Shown here: positions 11,690 through 21,400 of the stretch, piece by piece
Numbering within the stretch: position 1 is the stretch's first letter
Layout: each line of letters opens with the position of its first letter
DNA from: Atriophallophorus winterbourni
Lineage: Eukaryota; Platyhelminthes; Trematoda; Plagiorchiida; Microphallidae
Direction: 5' to 3'
NCBI GenBank assembly: GCA_013407085.1
Contig: JACCGJ010003176.1
Coordinates: 1-64,000, forward strand
DNA: 64,000 nt
Notes under the pieces: generated by a model
What the model was told of the DNA's origin: nothing
Seen by the model: only the letters and a program-made list of their open reading frames with translations
Database searches by the model: none
Position numbers and translations under genes: made by a program

Positions 11690-12057
11690 CATGAATGTGC
11701 AATCGTGCAGTACTTCTGTACTGCATAGCTGACACCATGCTATGTTAATCTACTACTGATGCCGAGCTGTGAGCGGAAAAACGCTAGAATTTGTCTGCTA
11801 TACCCATTGTATCTGTCTAGGTCTAAGCAACCTGACAGTAACTTAGCCCACAAACTACAAAAACAAGCTGCTTTTTTATTCATTTGCTTTTGCGTATTCC
11901 GCTTGCCTGCTTTCCCTTCTCCTTATCTGCATTTCCTGCTTCATATTGCTTGGCACTTTGTCTGGCTCCAGACTTGTGCTTCATGATGATGATGATGATG
12001 AACTTAGCCCACGCTCGTTCTATGACTCTGCGGCTCTTTGTCTTGATCAATCTTGTG
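11690..12057 (+). repeat. SINE-1 copy interrupted by a SINE-2 insertion
   Basis: The 5' head (GTGCAATCGTGCAGTAC) begins near 11698 and the body reaches AACTTAGCCCAC at 11840-11851. The copy resumes after the insertion with the same AACTTAGCCCAC at 12001-12012 and ends with a degenerate form of the GATCAATCTTGTGC 3' block near 12057. Confidence 0.7.
11852..12000 (+). repeat. SINE-2 element with (ATG)n tail and perfect 12-bp target duplication
   Basis: A 149-bp unit starts AAACTACAAAAACAAGC and ends with a (ATG)n run. It is bracketed by AACTTAGCCCAC on both sides (11840-11851 and 12001-12012). Its last 40 bp before the tail are very like the 3' end of SINE-1. A second copy lies at 30466-30616. 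Confidence 0.8.
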
Positions 12058-12815
12058 CACTTCTCACACATGTGCAATCATACAGTACCTTTAACTGCTT
12101 AAATTACGTTATGTTGGTTAGGTTTTTCAAAGGCACTGTGCCGCATCCAAAAGACTGGAATCTTACTGCTACTTTTATTTTTATCTGCAAATGTTTGGGA
12201 AACCAAGCAGTATGTTTGCCTACTTGCACTGTACGACACGTTGTCTGGATCCAGGCTTGTGCTTTCATCGTATACCATACTATACACATCTATACTATGC
12301 TAACTCAATGGTTGCACTTATTACGGTGTGTAGCGATTAATTTCTCTCGTTCCTTTGCATTACCTGATTGGTATTTCTTATTTCAGCCCATAAACCACCA
12401 TTCGCATTTCGCAAAATCTATTCTCCGAAGCCAGATGAAAATTTCAAATCTCTTCATTTGTCGGCCCAGTCACAAATCGATTCTTCAGATGTAATTTGCT
12501 TTGCATTCATTTCAATATGTAGGAGTCAATCCACCTTCCTGTTTTAGCATCTAGATTTAGTGATCGGTTGTCACACGTAAATACCCTATACGGTGTGTTT
12601 AAAAACGGGCTCAATATTTCACGTAAGTTTAAAATAACTAAAATTTGAAATTTTTTGCAATGTTTTTTTTAAATTTTTAAATTCCCTTTACTTAGATTTG
12701 TTGTATATCGGTTTTTGTTGCTTGTCAGAGACAACACTTTATAATCCCTCTACTATAATCAACTACACCAAGTTTTTGCAGCAGGTACCCTATGTGCTAC
12801 TCAGGTAAATCTTTT
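12058..12815. other. No gene seen
   Basis: AT-rich sequence with frames open only by chance; no domain, RNA or repeat structure recognised. Confidence 0.4.
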
Positions 12816-13360
12816 GTTTCTTTAGGCAAAGCAGGTGTAGGTGTAGTCCTGAGTTCACGTGCTGAGAGCTCACCTTTAGACTGGATTCCCGTCAGTAGCA
12901 GGATGTGTGCCGTCCGACTAATTCTATCAACACTACTTTCCGTACTCAAAGTAAGCGTTAACTGTTCGTAGTACCAGCTTATGCTCCGACTAATAGTAGT
13001 AATACTGATCGCAAAGATATTTTCTATAACGAAATCAGTACACTTACGATGAACAAAGAGTTCTGATATCATTATTGTTGCTGGGGGATATGTATGCTCA
13101 ACTTGGTCGCCTAGATTTAAATGAGTCAAAACTCGGTGGTGCACGCAGTATCGATGCTCGCTGGACAGCCAATGACGAACAATTTTTACACCTATGTGCA
13201 TAGCACTGACTATTGATTAGGAGCACTTCCTTTAGGCATAAAAATCGGAAGTGTGCAACTTAACGTCCGCTTAACGCCGCACTAGATGGCGCGGCTGCAT
13301 TGATGACTGCCGCTCTTTCTGGAACACATGCGTAGATTATGATCACGCGCTCGTTTGATC
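12816..13360 (+). pseudogene. RTE-like (family A) endonuclease fragment
   Basis: The decayed reading GKAGVGVVLSSRAE, PLDWIPVSSRMCAVRL and, at about 13290-13355, DDCRSFWNT and DHALV matches the endonuclease of the copies at 28740-29340 and 46920-48130. Several stops and frameshifts are present. No RT follows, so this is an internal fragment. Confidence 0.8.
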
Positions 13361-13504
13361 ACTCGTCCAAACTGTCATATCAAAGCGCATAGTCTCCGAT
13401 TAGCGATTGCTACTGTTCTGCACGATGCCACTTAGGGCTAGCTTCCCCACCTTGTGAAAAATCTAGATACAGAAAAGCCCTCTGTTGGAAAGTGTATGAC
13501 GCGC

Positions 13505-13812
13505 GCCATATGGGAGCATTTTATAGACAGTGGGAGCTTATCCCCACTGCCACTCTCGTCTATGACAACCTTTGGAACCACCACTACCATCGCCACATGG
13601 AACGTCCGGACTATGTATGAGACTGGAAGGACAATGCAATTGACTGCAGAGATTAAGAAGTATAACTTCACCATCTTATGAATAAGCGAGTCAAGATGGA
13701 TCGGCTCCGGATAAATGCTACTTCTGGTGAATGCTGCACATACCAAAGGTTGTCATAGCCGGGGGTGGCAGTGGGGATATCTCCCACTGTTTATAAAATG
13801 CTCCCATATGGC
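13505..13812. repeat. Inverted repeat, about 72-bp arms, inside the SR2-like copy
   Basis: The arm 13505-13576 reappears as its reverse complement at 13741-13812 with a few mismatches (for example GAGCATTTTATAGACAGTG against ATAAACAGTG in the complement). The 164-bp spacer holds the start of the endonuclease. It marks the left junction of the inverted block. Confidence 0.8.
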
Positions 13813-14295
13813 ATGCGTCTCAAATAGCCTCTGATAACGAAATCCAGCTTCTGGCCTGCACGAGTGGCTCCCCGAGCCCGGCGAAACTGCTTCTACCAAC
13901 AGGAAAAGGGGCGATGGCGAGTGACTGGCGCCTGAAAACCAGTTTGCTTCGGGCAGATGTAGCTCGTTAGCCATGGGGGCATTTCATCAGGGAAAGGAAA
14001 ACCCTGATTTCAAACCTCCGCTGCCTTGCTGGATACCCGATCGTGGGAAAAGCTTCTGGAGAAAACCCTGAGGAAAAATCTGGAGCAGTCTCATAGACGG
14101 TTAGTTGGTGCACACCATCTCTTTCTGTCAACTTCCTGCTGCCTTGCAGGCTGCACTTGGTTGTGCGAAGGCTAGAGAAGCTGGCTCGAACAAACGCCGA
14201 GTGGTGCTGGGGACGCCGCTTTGTACCCAAAAATCTTCATTGAAGCCGACTCATCCTCCAGGAGGAGATAGTCGCACAAAAGTAAAGTAAAAGTA
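13741..14295 (-). repeat. Inverted 5'-region fragment of the SR2-like RTE
   Basis: The minus strand gives the 5' UTR-like sequence of the same family; it is shared with 53985-54330 and, in part, with 25200-25560, all in the same orientation. Open frames here have no recognisable domain. Confidence 0.65.
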
Positions 14296-14878
14296 TACCT
14301 AGGGGGTTGCACATGCTTTCCAAGTCGGCCGAGGGAGCGTTCATTGAGTGGGAGGCGCACGAACCACGTATCATGACAGCCTCCTACACAAAAAAAGAAG
14401 AGGACCAACATGGACTTAATCCAGTGCTACGCCCCGACGAACGACGGTGGAGAGAAGGAGAATTTTTAAAACAGACTGTCAACCATCATATAAGACAGAC
14501 CAAAGATGGACATCGTCATTGTAATGGGTGACAACCGTGGGTGTGAGGAGATCATGGGGCAGCAAGTGCTGGGCAGGTGAATGACAACGGGTAGATATTA
14601 GCCGAATTATACGCCGCAAGCAATCTGGTAATCGGAAAAAGTGTTTTTCATCACAGAAGAATGCTCGAGGCGACTTGGTTGTCACCAGATCTGCCGACAG
14701 AAAACCAGGTCGACCAGGTGTGCATCGGGAAGAAGTTTTTCGACGCATTCTATAAGATGTATGAGCTAAACGAGTAGCTGACGTTGCTTCCGACCATCAT
14801 TTACTTGTCGCCAAGTTGAAGCTGAAATTGAAGAACTGGACAGAGTAGTCCACCCAACGACAGCGCTAAATCACCGCT

Positions 14879-15397
14879 ATGTTGATAGGTAGTAGGAAGG
14901 AAGAAGCGTTCAAGGTCCACCTCTTCAACAAGTTCCAGGTCCTGGAAGGTTTGCTTGAAGAAGAGACGATAAAACAGACGTGGCAGAAAATGAAAGAAGC
15001 GGTGACCTCAACATTTCAAGAAGTACTGGGCCCCAACACTCACACACACAAGGAATGGATCTCAGCAGGGACGCTACAGAAGATAGAAGAAAGAACAGAA
15101 AAGAAAACAATGGTGAACAATAGCAGAACGAGAGCAACGAAAGCAAAAGCACAAGAAGAATATACAGAAGCAAATAGAATTGTTAGACGGAGAGTCATAA
15201 CAGACACTGGCCATAGAAGCAGAATAAGCACCAAGGACCTGTATTCCACCATCAGAATTCAGAAAATTTTGCAAAGCCAGAAAGGCCAGCGAGGAACAGA
15301 AATGGAAAAGCGATACCAGACAAAGAAGGACAGAAAAAGATGTGGATCGAGCACTTTCAGGAGTTACTCAATAGACCAGCACCAGAGACACTGCTAG
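14879..15397 (+). pseudogene. SR2-like RTE linker between endonuclease and RT
   Basis: A 172-codon open piece rich in Lys, Arg and Glu, with WQKMKEAVTSTFQEVLG and KEWISAGTLQKIEER, which is the helical linker expected between the endonuclease and RT of RTE elements. The frame then shifts into the RT at 15340. Confidence 0.75.
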
Positions 15398-16360
15398 CTG
15401 AAAGCGATCTGCCAATCAGTTGCTGTGCCCCCACAAAGGAAGTGATCCGCAGCGCCATTAAGCAAGGCTACAAGACCTTACAGCATTGCGACAGAAGCGC
15501 TAATAGCGGATTTCCTGACGAGTGTGGAGCTCTTCCACCTACTCTTCTGAAGATCTTGGAAGCAGAAGAAGTACCAGCTGAGTGGAAGGAAGACTACCTA
15601 ATCAAACTCCCCAAGAAAAACAACCTCAGTTCCTGCTCCAACTACCGACGGATAACGCTGTTGTCCCACCCAGGGAAGCTGTTTAACAGCATCTTGCTGA
15701 ACAGAATGAAAGACGCTGTTGACCCACATCTTCGTGACCAACAAGCCAGCTTCCGAAAGGAGAGGTCGTGCACAGATCACATCTCAACCCTGCGCATCAT
15801 TCTAGAACAGTCCCTGGAGTTGAACTCGTCTCTCTACGTCAATTTCATCGACTACGAAAAGACGTTTGACAGCGTCGACAGACTGACCCTCTAGAGACTA
15901 CTGAGACACTACGGAGTACCAGAAAAGATCACCAACGTCATCAGGAAGTCATATAAAAGAATGACCTGCAAAATAGTGCATTGCAGACAACTCACGGGCA
16001 CCTTCGAAGTGAGAACCGGAGTGGGGCAAGGCTGCTTACTCTTCCTGTTCCTGCTGGCCATAGACTGGATCATGAAGATTTCGACAGACCAGAAGCGGAA
16101 CGGCATCCAGTGAACACTTTGGAAACAGTTGGATGACCTCAACTTCGCCGACGATCTGGCTGTTGTCTCCGACACCCAACAACAGATGCAAGAAAATACT
16201 AGCATCGTTACGGTTAACTCAGCTAGACTGGACTTCAACATCAACAGAGGGAAGAGCAAAGTGTTCAAGAACAACGCATCCAACACGACATCCATCACAA
16301 TCCAAGACGAGGCCGTTTATACTAAAAAAGCGTTTCGAGCCTTCAAAGTGTAATGTTCTA
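15340..16360 (+). pseudogene. SR2-like RTE reverse transcriptase, truncated
   Basis: The piece 15340-15894 starts WIEHFQELLNRPAP and carries PAEWKEDYLIKLPKK, NYRRITLLSHPGKLF and the first catalytic block FIDYEKTFDSVDR, with the usual Ala replaced by Thr. A stop at 15892-15894 is followed by the same frame with VRTGVGQGCLL, then a shifted frame with DDLNFADDLAVVS (16129-16190) holding the catalytic FADD. Sequence similarity ends at about 16340 before the C-terminal domain. Confidence 0.85.
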
Positions 16361-17689
16361 CTGCAGGTCATCTGTTTAGCGTCCGGAACTTTATTACTTG
16401 ACAGCCAGGTTCTTGAAACTGTAAATCGTGCTACGTATCTCGTTATTTGTATCAATAATTCATATAAATGACGAGGTTGCGGCACCATTTTGAAGCGCCC
16501 GTATCATTCCGCATAGTTTGTCACCTCTGGCTTAAGAAGGGATGGTCAGTATTGCTCAAATAGCTTGCTCACATTCTGTTGCTCAGTTTTCGTAAATGTT
16601 TGGGATACCCCTTTAATGACCTAGTTAAATACTTATTAACACTGCCAGAGTTACGATTTCTTGATTGGCGTCTCCGGAGAGCTTGTTGTTCCGTTAAGTC
16701 ACATGCTACGGATATAATCGTAGCTCTTTTTTGCACAAACAAATTGAATTATCGATTTCATGTGATGGTGATATACTTCGGACTAACTAAAAGCAATTTC
16801 GCGAGCGAAATTGCACAGCACTTAACCTACTAAACATATGATGCTGCTCGAGTAACTGACAGATGTGTAAGTTTGATCCATACAACCATCGCAAAACCCT
16901 GTCTGTTTTCTGCGGATGTTTTTTTGCGTTTTCGGCACTCCATGAACAATTTATGAAGCGCTGAAGAAAACAGTTACCAATTTTTTTTAACAGAAATCAC
17001 TACCATTTTTTTTTAAATCGGAACAATCAAAGTTTCTAAAAATCAGAATCGTTCTACGCCAGATTTCAAGTAAATTTTGCACTTCTCTTCCGAAAACCCG
17101 AACATCGCCCTTGAACAATAACGACACTAATACATTGGAAACTGATCTCTCCTCGATCCAACTCTTACGAGTTTCCGTAATTTTCCGTAGAATTCTTTCC
17201 GGATGGAGTCAGAGCTACAATTAGTCGGTACCTAAGCAACAACTATAAAAACCTCGCGAGGTATTTTTAGACATCTACTTTTCTTGTGCGCCATCCGTAT
17301 CTTTACTGCAATAGATGACCGTCGACTGACAGGCAGTGTGACAGTGCAACCGAACTTGTGTCGCTCAAAACGAGTTGGCTAGATACCGTGGATTTAACAT
17401 CACTGCACGCGCGTTAAATACTATTGGCGTCGGTTCAAGGGATCGAACCGATGTATAACCCATGCATTGTATTGCTTATATTTTCGCCTAGTTAGAATTG
17501 GATATGCTCGATTCCGACAACACAGGATATCAAGTTCAGGAAATATACGGACAAATGTTACCTGTCTTCTGATGAACGCTTACCTCCGTGTATTAGAAAC
17601 CGCGAACGCGATGTAAAACTGGACCTCTGGTAGCGTTACAATGTATTTAACTTAGTACCTGAACGTGAATAGTTTAGACTGCCCGCCCT
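16361..17689. other. No gene seen
   Basis: Mixed AT-rich DNA. An 84-codon frame at 16579-16833 has no recognised domain. The missing 5' exon(s) of the acyl-CoA synthetase gene should lie here or further upstream, but I found no matching segment with splice sites. Confidence 0.4.
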
Positions 17690-17850
17690 ACAACAGAGTC
17701 TGGCCATCGTTTGCAGCGCTTGCGGGAGAGTTTTTTTCCTCCGAATCGGACTGTTTAGTCCATCCAAAAAGCACGTACACATGAAAATTCATTCGATTTG
17801 ATGTACATCCAGTCCGACATCGACCGAAGGGAGGCCAACAACAACAACAA
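17690..17850 (+). repeat. 3' end fragment of RTE-like family D
   Basis: The stretch matches the 3' end of the copy at 54816-56940 (CCTCCGAATCGGACTGTT, then the GACCGAAG..GAGGCCAACAAC end). It closes with an (AAC)n run at 17836-17850. A tiny piece of the same 3' end lies inverted at 23026-23060. Confidence 0.6.
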
Positions 17851-18393
17851 CCTGAACGCGTGTGCCAACATTGGGCATGTTGTGTGAGCATTTCATTTTT
17901 CATTTGAGAATTTTGAGAATTACTTGGTGACATTTTACTTCGTGGTTGTTCAGGCCAAATCAAGAGATTAGCTTAAGCTGATAGAACTCAGCTGTTGGCT
18001 AGAAAGCTTGTCACGTAATGTTGTTTTTTGACATCGCGTTCATCTGACATCTACCCATTTTTCATCCATGCGTGTCTCTGATGATGTCAGAACATCACCA
18101 TGTATTGCTCAACTGGGTCGTGGATATACACAAACCATCGCATCAGCTTATGTTCGATTCTGTGCGATATCATAATACACACCGGCAAATAAACCTTCGT
18201 AAGATTGGATGAGATCCAATCTTCTTTCAAATTCGAGTAATTTTTCCGGACAACGTGTTTTATCTCTATCGGGATCTTACCATCAAAATTTCGGCCACGC
18301 AAATTCTTTTCCAACCTGCTTAATTTATGGTCACTTCACCTAAAACCCTTACATATTTGCTACGTTCTTAATCTTTCTGTTTAATTTTTCCAG
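17851..18393. other. Intronic or upstream DNA with an RTE family A 5' scrap
   Basis: At about 18080-18150 the minus strand resembles the 5' region of RTE family A (compare 33915-33985, ACACAAACCATCGCA in common). Nothing else is recognised before the first visible ACSL exon. Confidence 0.45.
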
Positions 18394-18461
18394 GTGAATC
18401 GGCATGTCTAGGTAGCCGGGTGAGCACAGAAGTTTCTTATAAATGGTGCTCTTATGCTGAT
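18394..18461 (+). CDS. ACSL: ACSL exon a
   Basis: Preceded by TTTTTCCAG and followed by GTAAGTG. It encodes ESACLGSRVSTE and YKWCSYAD, the family's GPCLGSR...Y.W.SY segment. The first two bases finish a Gly codon begun in an exon not found. It is separated from the next exon by a 33-bp intron. Confidence 0.9.
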
Positions 18462-21400
18462 GTAAGTGTGTCTAATTTGCTTAAGTGTGCTTAGGTTGAT
18501 CGCGATGTACAGCACTTCGGTTCAAGTTTAATCACTACGGTTGGTCATGATGCGCTAACGGACAATTTTGTCGGTATCTACTCGAAGAACTCGCTTGCAG
18601 TAAGTGTTTGCTTTTTAGACGATCTCAATGGTTTTAACCAATTATCATCCCGGTGCGTGAGCGCGCAGTTTTTGTTAGTGTGTTACTAATTATTCTTAGT
18701 TGACTATCAACGATATTGATTTGCCACCTCACTACCACGTCGCGTTTTTATAATTTTCGTCCAGGAATAATCGCCATAACGGTGTTCCTGCCCTAGTGTA
18801 CTGCTTTGTACCTGGCTCGTGACCTGTGAATACATGCATGTCTATTAACGCACACCTCGCGTCGTGCGATAAATACGCGCTCCTAATCTGCACACTTGGT
18901 GATATATCACATCGTACTATTAAATTCTTTCTTTGCAACTTTGCAGTTTGTGTTGTTTTCTACTCGGCATAGACAACGGAGCACTTCCTTGCTGCGCAGC
19001 TAACGCCGGTAATGAGCTGCATGCGAGCACACGATGGAGTCTCACCGCCATTGCTATTTTCCTTTCCCTTATCTGTCTAGGCCTTGGCAACCTGGCAGTA
19101 TCTTAGCCCACGTGAAATCTTTGATTTTGCTGCACTCTGCTTTCGAAGCTTCGAAAGAAGTTTCGCTGATGATGTCATCTAGTTTGATGACGAAAGGTCC
19201 GCAATCAACCATACCAGCTCGAAAAACAACTATGAACTACAATCCGGTACCTGAGCTACAAGTTTTCAAAACTATTACATACATACATACATACAGAGCT
19301 TGAGAATTATGGTGGTGCAAATTAATCAACGAAGCGTCGATTTTTTACATTAATGTGCAGCAATATCCATAGTTAATCTTGTAATCTCTGGTTGAATAAC
19401 AAGCAACATCGAAGTAATGTGTTGCTCACATCCCCCGAAATTACACTCCACTACCGGTTTCTGGCTGTTTGCCGTCATCAGGTGGAGACAGTAAGATTAG
19501 GTTCAGTGATCCTTGGAACGGCGGATAAGTTGTAATGAAAGTTATCCTTGCATGCCACTGTTGAATAGGATTCGTACGACGAACCACGATGCTCAAACAC
19601 AGAATCACAAAAGTGATTCAGGGTTAAGACACTAAAGGGCTTGTGGATAAAAAGTAATGTGGCTCACATCCACGAAATCACACTCCATAACGGTTTTCTG
19701 GGTGTGCCGTCATCAGGTGGAGATGAGAGTAGTTCAGTGAGCCTTGAAACAGTGGGATAAAGTGGTAGTGGAGTGTAATTTCGGGGTTTGTGAGCCACAC
19801 ATTATTTTGTTACTCCACAAGCGCCTTGAGTGCTAGACCAAGAATCACTTGGGATTTGGTTTGAACTCGTGGTTCGTTGTACGAACCCTATGCAACAGTT
19901 GGCTTCAAGTGTTAATATGTTTTATCATTGATTACTGTTTCAAGGCTCACTGAACTAATCTTAATGTCTCCACCGATGACGGCCAAACGCCAGAAACGGT
20001 AGTGGAGGTCATTTCGGGGGATGTGAGCAACACATTACTTTGGTTATCCACAAGCGCCTTGAGTGCTTAACCAAGAATCACTTTGTGATTCTGTGTTTGA
20101 ACATCGTGGTTCGTTGTACGAACCCTATGCAACAGTGGCATTCAAGCAACATCGAAGTTTATCTTTTCTGTATCGTTCTTTTTGTTCTTCCCAATTCGTT
20201 TATGCGGATGTGCAATCTTGCAGTAATACTATGCTGTGCTGTTAACGTCGTGCTAATTTGATTTGCAACTGGAAGCTCATTGCCATTTTCATTTCTTACG
20301 CCTATCGACTCCTTGGCAACCTAACAATATTTTAGTCCACGTGCAGTCAATTACTGCGCAGCACTTTGCCTGGATCAGGCTTGTGATTTCATACACACAC
20401 ATGGATACATTCCCAATTATTCAATATTTGCCCTTTTATTCGAAAAATTAGTACAAGACATTTGTGCTATACCCTGCAGGCGCGGCATCTCTGACCTCAT
20501 TTGATTTCAGCGTCACTATCCACATACAAGTCCCCACTCCTTCTTCCGAAAGCTGAATATGCTCTGCATATCAGAAATGTATGGCCATTAGGCCTAGTTT
20601 TGTATTATTCCTCAGACGAATAGATTTAAATTTAATCAGCTTGCTTTAGGAGATGACTGTCTAATCCATGTAAAGGGCACCTTCATTATTCCTTTTATTT
20701 TGCACAACAATATTATTGCGTGACCTCGGTTAAACCCTTTTATAGCGCTAGTAGAAATTCTTTGTGCTTCTAAGTCTGACACTACTTATATTCGCACATA
20801 TGTCTATCATTGTGCTTTCCTCTATTGTCGGTTTCCATTGCCGTTCCTATGATGTAAACTTACATCTAAGACTTACATAATAATGAGGCTTTCAACGTAA
20901 TATTACCGTAAGCATCTTTTTATCTAAAATCGACATCGGCAGTATTTCGTTTATTTTATTCAATTTTCCATTTCAGTGGGTCGTCACACAGTTAGCTTGT
21001 TCGGCGTATTCTTACGTGTACGTTCCTCTGTACGAGACGCTCGGAAAAGACGCTTTGCAACATATTTTGGATCAAAGTAAGTTTCGTACAACTCTTTAAT
21101 TTAAGCACTGCATTGAAGGCTATTTTCGCGGTGCAATTTACGGTGTTAGCAGTTACACTCTTGGACATTGCATGGTGTTGGTCACAACCACCAAAAGTGA
21201 ATACAATGCTCATTTATACGCTTCTCAATCACGTGGCGATACATCACTGTTATTCTGTATTTGGATATTATTGTTCGGTATTTAAGAGTGGATATCATTT
21301 TCAAAATGGCAGCTTACCAGCATAGTTAGATCAGACGGAAAAATATTCACGTTTTTATAAACTTGTATTATTTAAAGGTAAAACTTTATAAGCAAGGCAT

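Larger units (their letters stand above)
13440..16360 (+). mobile_element. RTE-like LINE (SR2-type), broken, with an inverted block inside
   Basis: The endonuclease opens near 13590 with TIATWNVRTMYETGR. It breaks off near 13745 at AAHTKG and resumes near 14305 with VAHMLSKSAEG, then runs through VMGDN and ASDHHLLVAKLKLKLK near 14820. The RT follows to 16340 and the copy ends without a thumb domain. Between the halves lies an inverted stretch of the element's own 5' region. The protein motifs agree with the SR2-like RTE elements known from flukes. Confidence 0.8.
19415..20143. mobile_element. Retrozyme-like repeat, locus 2, with internal inversion and 14-bp target duplication
   Basis: A minus-oriented part (19415-19762) with two ribozyme units 235 bp apart joins a plus-oriented part (19763-20143). 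The plus part contains one whole monomer, 19768-20001, running from one GTGGAG ribozyme 3' end to the next (234 bp). The block is bracketed by a perfect direct repeat AAGCAACATCGAAG (19401-19414 and 20144-20157); the first three bases could belong to the element, so the duplication is 11-14 bp. It sits in ACSL intron 2. Confidence 0.8.

Noticed and set aside
19166..19195. Hammerhead core in the tail at 19131-19300
   Set aside because: The core boxes are present, but the sequence after GAAA cannot form stem III and no stem I complement surrounds it, so it is not called as a ribozyme.
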